Below, piece by piece: positions 9,201 through 15,400 of a DNA stretch of 27,500 bases. This stretch comes from Symbiodinium natans (lineage: Eukaryota > Sar > Dinophyceae > Suessiales > Symbiodiniaceae). The notes beneath the pieces were generated by a model. That model was not told the DNA's origin, did no database searches, and saw only the letters and a list, made by a program, of their open reading frames with translations. The position numbers were made by a program, and so were the translations under genes. The stretch is from assembly GCA_905221605.1 (NCBI GenBank), contig CAJNDS010002135.1:512501-540000 (forward strand), in the 5' to 3' direction. Numbering within the stretch: the stretch's first letter is position 1; the number at the start of each line of letters is the position of its first letter.

Positions 9201-11501
9201 ATATAGGGGTTTCGGGGTTTAGGGGCTTAGGGGCTCAGGGTTTCAGGGTTTCAGGTTTCGGGTTTAGGCAACAGTTTCAACTCGGATCTGCTCCAGCAGA
9301 ATTCATCACGGCTACCCTGATACCCTGAAACCCGAAACCCCGAAGCCCGAAAACCCTAAACCCTACACCCCCTGAAACTCCGAAGCCCTGAAACCCAGAA
9401 GCCCTGAAACCCCGAAACCCTTAACCCCTAAACCCTAAACGCCAAGACGCCCGACCCAGCCTCCACCGGGGCGTCGGAGGCCTGTCCCACGGACGTGCCA
9501 GCGGGTGCCACGGCCAAGCCCATGTGCATCCTCCAGGCCCGGAGGTTCACTTTAGGGTTTGGGGTTTAGGGTTTAGGGTCCGGGATTTAGGGTTTAGGGT
9601 TTGGGGTTTAGGGTTTAGGGTTTGGGGTTTTGGGTTTAGGGTTTAGTAAGTATCGGGGTTTCGGGTTTATATACGTAGGTTTAACTCTCCCCCGCCCAGA
9701 ACCTTCCAAAATCCTAAACCCCACAATCCTAAACCCTAAACCCCACAACCCCACAACCCTAAACCCCAAACCCTAAACCCTAAACCCCAACTCCATCAAC
9801 CTCCAGGATGCGAGCTCCGGAAGCAAGTACTGCGCCCTCTCCTGCATCGTTGCTTTGGCCGGATTAAGGGTTTAGGGTTTGGGGTTTAGGGTTTGGGGTT
9901 TGGGGTTCAGGGTTTAGGATTTGGGGTTTAGGGTTTCGGGTGTCGGGTTTGGGCTTGTTCAGGGTTAGGGTCATTCAGCCTAGACCCCACCCTAAACCGG
10001 CAGCACATCCCAAACCCCAAACCCCAAACCCCAAACCCCAAACCCCAAACCCCAAACCCCAAACCCCAAACCCCAAACCCCAAACCCCAAAAACTCAAAC
10101 CCCAAGCCCCAAACCCGAAACCCCAAACCCCAAACCCCAAACCCCAAGCCCCAAGCCCCAAGCCCCAAGCCCCAAACCCCAAACCCCAAACCCTAAACCC
10201 TAAACCCTAAACCTTAAACAACCCCTAAGCCCTAAACCCTAAACCCTAAACCCTAAACCCTAAACCTTAAACAACCCCTAAGCCCTAAACCCTAAACCCT
10301 AAACCCCAAACCCTAAACCCTAAACCCCAAACCCTAAACCCTAAACCCTAAACCCTAAACCCTAACTCCAGGCTGGCGGCTGCCCCTCCGGTTCGAAGTG
10401 CGTCCACCTCTCCAGCCCCTGGGGCTTCTTCGTAGGTTGGTTTAGGGTTTAGGGTTTAGGGTTTAGGGTTTAGGGTTTAGGGTTTAGGGTTTAGGGTTTA
10501 GGGTTTAGGGTTTAGGGTTTAGGGTTTAGGGTTTATTGTTTAGGGTTTAGGGTTTAGGGTTTAGGGTTTAGGGTTTAGGGTTTAGGGTTTAGGGTTTAGT
10601 GTTTAGGTTTTAGGGTTTAGGGTTTAGGGTTTAGGGTTTAGGGTTTAGGGTTTAGGGTTTAGGGTTTAGGGTTTAGGGTTTAGGGTTTAGGGTTTAGGGT
10701 TTCGGGTTTAGGGTTTAGGGTTCAGGGTTCAGGGTTTAGGTTTTCGGGTTTAGGGTTCAGGGCTTAGGGTTCAGGGTTTAGGGTTTAAGGCTTAGGGTTT
10801 CGGAGTATTCATGCTTACTCTATTGGGTCGAAGAGGATCTGTGCTTTAGGAGGGTTTTCAGAGGGCTTCAAGGGCTTTCTAACCCGAAGTTGGACAGCCC
10901 AACTTGTGAGACAGGGTTGAGGGCCATGGTGTTTTAGAGTTTTCGGATTTTGGGACCCCAAAAGCATGCCCCAAACCCAACTCTGACCGCTATTTTCCCA
11001 ATTGGCCTTCAACCCTAAACCCCTTGGCCGTAAGCACACACACACACACACCCTAATCCCCCAAAGCCTAAACCCCCTAGCGCCATAAACTCCCGAGCCT
11101 CTTTGTCCCCCTTACGCCCCCTTTAAACACCTTACCCTACACCCGGTAGTGCCACGTTTTCAAACCGTTTCATCCCCCCCACGCCCTAAACCCTAAACCT
11201 CCAAGTCCCCCTACGCCCTAAACCCCGTAACCTTGAAACCTAATCCCCAACCCAAACCCCCACCCCAAATCCCAAACCCTGTGCCCCAAACCCCGATTCC
11301 TAAACCCAATCCAACCCCAAACCCTAGACCCCAAACCCCAAACCCGAAGCCCTGAACCCTAAACCTAAACCCCTAAACCCCTAAACCCTAAACCCTAAAC
11401 CCCTAAACCCTAAACCCTAAACCCTAAACCCTAAACCCTACTGTTGAAGTCGAGGCCTGGTGGGCATCTGCATCTACCCGGACAGCGAGGCCGGGGTGTA
11501 G
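226..11501 (+). CDS. Papain-family (C1A) cysteine protease with Pro-rich linker and Cys-rich tail, 5'-partial, spliced
   Basis: Cathepsin L/RD21-like endopeptidase, probably lysosomal/vacuolar or secreted. Proposed exons: 226-281, 1360-1383, 1874-1921, 2296-2342, 2690-2744, 3694-3714, 4427-4518, 4973-5122, 6726-6775, 6952-7005, 7428-7480, 8781-8828, 9480-9536, 9807-9851, 10372-10414, 11455-11501; about 295 codons, phase-consistent throughout. Joined in order they give family hallmarks: GVTGYKDVKTDDEEAL, AVAQQPVSVAIEADQ, FQLYKSGVLT, LDHGVLVVGYGTE (catalytic His), DGTDYW, VKNSWGPSWG (catalytic Asn), then CGIKNQASYPV. A run of Pro and Ser follows, then a tail with regularly spaced Cys, ending in TAG. 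The catalytic Cys motif, propeptide and signal peptide must lie before the window. Most introns begin GC, one GA, three GT; all end AG. Introns are mainly telomeric heptamers. The gene identity is secure; borders at 5122, 9480, 9851 and 10414 have alternatives. Confidence 0.92.
285..1359 (+). repeat. Intron with TTTAGGG tracts (1108-1190, 1293-1350) and unique filler
   Basis: TTTAGGG units begin within a few bases of the donor (292-420), then decayed TTTAGGG-like DNA to 700, a unique stretch 700-945 without convincing coding sequence, CCCTAAA at 950-1000, and near-perfect TTTAGGG runs at 1108-1190 and 1293-1350. Confidence 0.85.
1360..1383 (+). CDS. Protease 24-nt microexon, DVKTDDEE
   Basis: Codes DVKTDDEE, completing GYK-DVKTDDEE-AL. 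Acceptor ACGAG, donor GCCTTG (GC type). Phase 0 at both ends. Confidence 0.8.
1874..1921 (+). CDS. Protease exon, ALMDAVAQQPVSVAIE
   Basis: Codes the well-known A(L)..AVAQQPVSVAIE segment of plant/protist cathepsin L-like enzymes. Acceptor CTTGAG, donor GCAGCG (GC). Phase 0 to 0. Confidence 0.93.
2160..2246 (+). repeat. (CCCTAAA)n, near-perfect
   Basis: About 12 consecutive units just before the acceptor of exon 2296; the other end of the same intron carries TTTAGGG (1930-1960). Confidence 0.95.
2296..2342 (+). CDS. Protease exon, ADQMAFQLYKSGVLT
   Basis: Codes ADQMAFQLYKSGVLT plus two bases of the next Lys codon. Acceptor CTCACAG, donor GCTCCT (GC). Joins in phase to the next exon to give LTKTCGTKLDHG. 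Confidence 0.92.
2400..2674 (+). repeat. TTTAGGG tracts of intron 2343-2689
   Basis: Two runs of TTTAGGG (2401-2462 and 2631-2672) around 160 bases of unique DNA, no C-strand tract. Confidence 0.9.
2690..2744 (+). CDS. Protease exon with catalytic His, CGTKLDHGVLVVGYGTE
   Basis: Codes TCGTKLDHGVLVVGYGTE; His of LDHG is the C1A active-site His. Acceptor GCCCAG, donor GTGGGG (one of few GT donors here). Confidence 0.95.
3360..3662 (+). repeat. CCCTAAA tract with a 131-bp tandem duplication
   Basis: The stretch from about 3405 (CCCCAAACCCTATAAAAC...) recurs from about 3536 with small changes, i.e. a two-copy tandem repeat inside the C-strand tract. Confidence 0.8.
3694..3714 (+). CDS. Protease 21-nt microexon, DGTDYWL
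   Basis: Codes DGTDYWL, exactly the piece missing between GYGTE and VKNSWG in this family. Acceptor CCCGAG, donor GCGCCG (GC). Its exact fit is strong support for the GC-AG model. Confidence 0.9.
3738..4412 (+). repeat. Intron with TTTAGGG (3738-4012) then CCCTAAA (4109-4412)
   Basis: Typical G-strand first, C-strand last arrangement, with the two halves able to pair in RNA. Confidence 0.9.
4427..4518 (+). CDS. Protease exon with catalytic Asn, VKNSWGPSWGLEGYVKLERG
   Basis: Codes VKNSWGPSWGLEGYVKLERG and then KPGAGEPWTET. Asn of KNSWG is the active-site Asn, the Trp-rich motif the oxyanion wall. An alternative GC donor at 4504 would join AGE directly to CGIKNQASYPV at 6726, the usual family arrangement. 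Coding-like sequence (high GC3) continues to a TAG at 4550, which favours the longer exon or alternative splicing. Confidence 0.92.
4560..4660 (+). repeat. TTTAGGG/TTTAGGGG tract
   Basis: Follows the exon ending at 4518; 4660-4930 after it is unique intronic DNA in which I see no coding segment. Confidence 0.9.
4973..5122 (+). CDS. Candidate Ala-rich insert exon of the protease
   Basis: Open frame with about 80% G/C at third codon positions: QGPKEMQQAAEKEAAAVQ, an Ala-rich probably helical stretch, then KTPVKDKSGNELWPYM. Its start CCAGGGGCCGAA nearly repeats GCAGGGGCTGAA at the previous donor (4519), and phases fit on both sides. The end is uncertain: donors at 5107 (GC), 5123 (GT, with GTTCGGC resembling GTGCGGC at the next acceptor) or near 5150 all keep phase. 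It may be a cassette exon, since skipping it restores the canonical protease end. Confidence 0.5.
5212..6165 (+). repeat. CCTAAAG (TTTAGGC) satellite with 17-bp higher-order unit
   Basis: Over 900 bp of the heptamer CCTAAAG. In three blocks (about 5333-5480, 5515-5612, 5836-6050) two heptamers plus CCT make a 17-bp repeat. It passes into true CCCTAAA at 6138-6165. Confidence 0.97.
6270..6700 (+). repeat. 8-mer TTTAGGGA-type tract
   Basis: Variants of GATTTAGG, quite decayed; ends shortly before exon 6726. Confidence 0.85.
6726..6775 (+). CDS. Protease exon, CGIKNQASYPVVSGKP
   Basis: CGIKNQASYPV is the conserved C-terminus of the C1A catalytic domain, here followed by VSGKPG. Acceptor TTCCAAG, donor GTGCGC. 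Confidence 0.92.
6952..7005 (+). CDS. Protease exon, Pro-Ser-rich linker
   Basis: In the frame set by neighbouring exons it codes PSPSPPAPPSPPSPPTP, a linker like the one after the protease domain in RD21-type enzymes. Acceptor GTGCAG, GC donor, split Ser codon. Confidence 0.82.
7428..7480 (+). CDS. Cys-rich tail exon 1, HYEKPPCQSDEVQAE
   Basis: Codes TTHYEKPPCQSDEVQAE. I recall HYEKPPCQSDEV as a recurring motif of dinoflagellate secreted/vacuolar proteins; a search is needed. Donor GCGTGC. Confidence 0.8.
7510..7925 (+). repeat. TTTAGGG (7510-7690) facing CCCTAAA (7735-7925)
   Basis: First of two G-then-C pairs in the intron 7481-8780. Confidence 0.9.
7977..8765 (+). repeat. Large inverted pair TTTAGGGG (7977-8350) / CCCCTAAA (8395-8765)
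   Basis: Both arms use 8-mers with extra G or C and share non-repeat marks: 8241-8280 (TTTAGGGGTACTAGGGG) is the reverse complement of 8692-8730 (CCCCTAGTACCCCTAAA). The 45-base centre is unique DNA. Confidence 0.9.
8781..8828 (+). CDS. Cys-rich tail exon 2, VQGAGGSVCAPHCDSE
   Basis: Phase 0 exon with acceptor CGCTAG and donor GCTCGG. Two Cys in CAPHC. Confidence 0.82.
8835..9440 (+). repeat. Intron with TTTAGGG-like then CCCTAAA/CCCGAAA-like tracts
   Basis: 8835-9030 and 9120-9270 are G-strand, 9300-9440 C-strand, with decayed units. Confidence 0.8.
9480..9536 (+). CDS. Cys-rich tail exon 3, ACPTDVPAGATAKPMCILQ
   Basis: Two Cys; donor GCCCGG. The acceptor may instead be at 9447, adding TPDPASTGASE in frame. 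TCGGAG|GC at 9480 matches TCAGAG|GC at the previous donor, which favours the short form. Confidence 0.85.
9551..9792 (+). repeat. Intron with TTTAGGG (9551-9670) then CCCTAAA (9708-9792)
   Basis: Compact G-then-C intron, bordered by a CTCCAGG direct repeat. Confidence 0.9.
9807..9851 (+). CDS. Cys-rich tail exon 4, DASSGSKYCALSCIV
   Basis: Acceptor CTCCAG, with CTCCAGG repeated at the previous donor (9531-9537). The end may be 9848, 9851 or 9857, all phase 0. Confidence 0.8.
9866..10366 (+). repeat. Intron with TTTGGGG/TTTAGGG then CCCCAAA (10010-10185) and CCCTAAA
   Basis: The C side is mostly CCCCAAA, a locally homogenised variant, then CCCTAAA. Long PNPKPQT-like frames here are translated repeat. 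Confidence 0.95.
10372..10414 (+). CDS. Cys-rich tail exon 5, AGGCPSGSKCVHLS
   Basis: Two Cys, acceptor CTCCAG, GC donor at 10415 (alternative at 10424, adding SPW). Both are phase 1 and fit the last exon. Confidence 0.8.
10438..10800 (+). repeat. (TTTAGGG)n, longest G-strand tract
   Basis: About 50 units, nearly perfect in the first two thirds; the facing C-strand part is 11190-11440 in the same intron. Confidence 0.97.
11190..11441 (+). repeat. CCCTAAA/CCCCAAA tract before the last protease exon
   Basis: Degenerate then regular CCCTAAA units (11370-11440). Between 10801 and 11190 the DNA is unique, with a short CA run at 11035-11050. Confidence 0.9.
11455..11501 (+). CDS. Protease last exon, LVGICIYPDSEAGV, stop TAG
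   Basis: Acceptor GTCGAG; codes SLVGICIYPDSEAGV and ends at TAG 11499-11501. GIC.YP is a plausible end of the Cys-rich tail. Confidence 0.8.
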
Positions 11502-12060
11502 GCTTTCTGGAGTTTAGGGTGTAGGGTTTAGGGTTTGGGGTTTAGGGTTTAGGGTTTAGGGGTAGGGTTTAGGGTTTGGGGTTTAGGGTTTAGGGTTTAG
11601 GCTTTAAGGTTTAGGGTTTAGCATCTCACGTCCAAGCATTCCTTAGTCAGGCGCGCTACTCTCGAATATCTACCCACCCACACTTTGGGATCTCATCTAA
11701 ATCAGGAACCCTAAACCCTAAACCCTAAACCCTAAACCCTAAACCCTAAACCGAAAAACCCTAAACCCTAAACCCTAAACCCTAAACCCTAAACCCTAAA
11801 CCCTATTCTCGTTTAAATCAAGCCTAGGCCTTCCATCCTAGGAGCCCAGAACCCTAGGGGCTTGGACCCTAAACCCTACATCCAGGAACCCTGGAACCTT
11901 AAACCCTAAACCCTAAACCCTACGGCCCCTAAACCCTAAACCCTAAACCCTAAACCCTAAACCATAAACCTTAAATCCAGGAACCCTAAAACCCTGCAGG
12001 GTGTGGGAGGGTGGGGGGTGGTTTAGGGTTTAGGGTAGGGGGTGGGGAATTGTGAAGGGG
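11502..12060 (+). other. Spacer after the protease gene: TTTAGGG, then CCCTAAA tracts
   Basis: TTTAGGG 11516-11622, unique 11625-11705, CCCTAAA 11707-11805 and 11895-11990. I see no coding exon. A poly-G run is at 12058-12068. Confidence 0.7.
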
Positions 12061-12066
12061 GGGGGG

Positions 12067-12262
12067 GGACGACGGCCGACGACGCGAATTAGGCAAAACT
12101 TTGTCTGGAGGGGGACGACGAATTAGGCAAATCGCAGACGACTGCCCGACGATGAACTAGGAAAAAACTCGCACTGGCCGACGACGAATAAGGCAAATTT
12201 GCATTGGCCGACGACGAAATGGGCAAACTCGCATTGGCCGACGATTAATTAAGCAAATTTAC
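12067..12262 (+). repeat. Diverged tandem repeat GGCCGACGACGAAT..AGGCAAA
   Basis: About five imperfect units of roughly 30-45 bp sharing GACGACGAAT and AGGCAAA, unrelated to the telomeric heptamer, in the spacer upstream of gene 2. Confidence 0.75.
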
Positions 12263-12352
12263 CACATACCCTAAACCCTAAACGGTACACCACAAACCTT
12301 CCCCGAAACCCTACACCCTAAAACGGGAAGCTCTTCACGCCCTGGAATTTTC

Positions 12353-12427
12353 ATGAAGCGGCCCTTCCGCTCAGACCGTCCCCTGCGCAAAAACCTGAAG
12401 ACGGTGTCCACTGCCTTCGGGCTCCAA
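12353..12427 (+). CDS. Candidate first exon, MKRPFRSDRPLRKNLK
   Basis: ATG followed by a basic, high-GC3 frame (MKRPFRSDRPLRKNLK, TVSTAFGLQ) up to a GT donor at 12428; if unspliced the frame stops at 12448. The first non-repetitive island downstream of the protease gene. Confidence 0.35.
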
Positions 12428-15400
12428 GTGACCCACCAAGTCCAATGACTGAAAGCTTCCAAATTTCGTGAAGGTTGGCCCTGGCAACTTGCACCGTTCC
12501 CCAACACCTAAACCCAAAGCCCTAAACCCTCCAAAAGTTCGCCAAGAGTTCACACGTCGAAAAATGCCCCAGGCGTGTTTAAGTGTTCTAACCCAAGTGC
12601 CTCAGTGTCCTCTGAACATGTTCGACACGTGAATTTTGAATGGATGGCTTGGTTTGGGCTGGCTCCGGTTTGGTTTCGCCATGAGTTGTGATTGGGTAGC
12701 CTTGGGGTGGGCATGTCTTCACACTATTGCGTCCAGCTTACCGATGCCACACCCTAAACCCTAAACCCTAAACCCTAAACCCTAAACGCTGAACCCTGAA
12801 CCCTGAACCCTGAACCCTGAACCCTTAAGCCACCCAAAGCTCTGCCCCCCCCCCCCCCCCCCCCCACACATGGCCAGGCTGAGCTCAAACTCGAACCGAG
12901 CTTCGCCGCGGAGATCAATATCTAAGCTGCGGCCACATGTTCGCCAGCAAGAGGGTTGAGGGTCAATCCTAAACCCTAAACCCTACAAGCAGAAGCCCTG
13001 AACCCTAAACCCTAAACCCTAAACCCCAAACCCTAAGCCCTATAAGCAGAAGCCCTGAACCCTAGCCCTCCCCGTCATACACTCTGAACCCCAAGCCACG
13101 AAACCCGTAACCCTGAATCTCCAAACAGACCCTGCAATCCCCCCTCCACAAAAAGTACTTACACTGAAAGACCTAGGGTTTAGGTTTGGGGGGGGGGGGG
13201 GGGGGGGAATGCCATTTAAAATCCTCAGCCCTCTCGAAACCCTAACCCCTCCAAACCCTGAACCCTGAACCCTGAACCCTGAACCCTGAACCCTGAACCC
13301 TGAACCCTGAACCCTAAACCCTAAACCCTAAACCCTAAACCCTAAACTTACCCTAAACCCTAAACCCTGAACCCTGAACCCTAAACCCTAAACCCTAAAC
13401 CCTAAACCCTAAACCCTAAACCCTCTCGAGCTCGAGAACATGCAAGCGCCAAACACGTCTGAGCTCGCGCTCGGCTCGTTTGAACTTGCACTTCCTTCGG
13501 GGGAGGGGCGGTGCTGGCTGCAAGTTTATGACTCAAAGGGGTGTTAAGGGCTCCGAGTCTAAGGGTTGAGGCCCAAATTACAGGGGTTTTGGGGGGTTAG
13601 GGTTTGGGGTTTAGGGTTTGTTTGGGGTTTGGGGTTTGGGGTTTTGGGGTTTTGGGGTTTGAGGTTTAGGGGCCTTGAAGCATGGCTTGGGTTCAGCCAG
13701 CTCTCAGATGCTTTTGTGCAAAAGGTCCCAACGTTTGGGGTTTAGGGCTCAGGGTGTAGGGTGGGCTGATTTAGGGTTTAGGGTTTAGGGTTGAGGGAAA
13801 TGGACAAGGGAAGCCTCAGAACCCCTCCTCCGAACCTAGCCTTTCAGCGAGAAGGCGGGTGGTTCCCAGCGGAGGCGCAGCGGCTCGCAGCACTGTTTGG
13901 GTGCTTTGCCAGCCAGAGCTCTCCGCAGAACCGCCCCGAAGTGGCCGACAGAAAAGCTGGGTTTTGCCCCTGACCCTGGCCCCCCTGAGAAGGTATCCAA
14001 GGGCAGAAGCCCCCCCCAAATCTGTAAACCCTAAACCCTGACCTCCAAACCGTAAACCCTGAACCCTACACCCTAAACCCCAAACCCCAAACCCCTGCCT
14101 AAGTTTAGGGTTTTGGGGTTTAGGGCTTAGGGTTTCGGGTTCTCGAAACCCGAAACCCTAAACCCTAAACTCCTAACGCTTTGCTCCCACGGGTGGTTGT
14201 TGAGGACCTGACGCCCATGTCCGCCACCCTACCGGTTTACCTACCGGTTCTTAGCAAGGAATGAGGGAAATAGGCACCTTATATCCCCCCATATACCCTT
14301 TAAGGATTCTATAGGCTACCCAACTACCAAGAACCGGAGGCTTCTTCCCGAGCCCTCGGACAGTTCTCGGAAGCTAAATGCACCCCAACACCCGCAACCC
14401 ACCACCCTAAATACACCCTAAACCCTAAACCCTAAACCCCAAACCCTAAACCCTGAACCCTAAATCCTAAACCCTAAACCCTAAACCGTAAACCCCAAAC
14501 CCTAAACCCTAAACCCTAAACCCCAAACCCCAAACCCTAAACCCTAAACCCGAAACCCAAACCCCTAAATACCACCTGAACAGCAGGACAGGCTGTACAC
14601 GTGCAAAGAGTCGTTTGCGGTCTACGAGGGCGATCTCGCCACCTTGCAGCAAGCACAGGAAGGGTTTAGGGTTTGGGGTTTATGGTTTAGGGTTTAGGGG
14701 TTCACCCAAAGGCCAACCCGCAACCCTAAACCCTACCACCTTTAAGGGGGATCCTTTCAAGGGTCAGGTGTTAGGGCCACGAACCCCTTCCCGACCGACT
14801 CCACACCGGCGTGCGAGACTGACCTCTGAAGGGGTGTGGTTTAGGGTTTAGGGTTCGGGTTTAGGGTTTAGGGTTTGGGGTTTAGGGTTTAGGGTTTAGG
14901 GTTAGGGCGCGAATTTGGCCGCCATGAAAGGTTTCCCTGCTGAACATCTACCGGCAGTATGAGATGTACCGCCGCCTGGCACCACCTTGTCTACCTGTTG
15001 GGTTTAGGGTTTAGGGTTCAGGGTTTAGGGTTTGGGGTTTAGGGTTGAGGGTTTAGGGAGGCCCTAAGCCCCACAATCTGGTAAAGCCTAAGCCCCACCT
15101 TTCTCACCCGAAAGGTTTCCCAGCCCCACGCCTTGAACCCTAAACCCTACACCCAGCAAGGCTTGGCCCTGAATCATGGCATCCTACCCTGCCCCCCCCC
15201 ACCCCAAACTTCCCCGCCACACCCTCAGCAAAGCCACCGCCCGTGCTTGCGCAGGTTTCTTTTGTGGCATATGGCTAGCTGCGTGGGCAGGTAGCACACC
15301 TATATCCCCCTCAACCCTACACCTTAAACCCTCAACCCTCAACCCTAAACCCTAACCTGCTTGGGACTCCTCGTGGTTTACACCCTAAGTTCAACACCCT

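Noticed and set aside
9928-10203. Open frames on both strands rich in PNPKPQT or GFGVWGLG
   Set aside because: They are translations of CCCCAAA/CCCTAAA repeat, where stops are rare in some frames.
11035-11052. CA dinucleotide run as a functional element
   Set aside because: Only a few units; nothing else supports a role.
12640-12740. Spliced-leader relic near GGTTTGGGCTGGCTCCGG
   Set aside because: Does not match the dinoflagellate spliced-leader end TTTTGGCTCAAG closely enough; no relic was found elsewhere by eye.
13816-14019. Minus-strand frame antisense to the candidate exon 13796-13940
   Set aside because: Shadow of a GC-rich plus-strand frame with better codon use.
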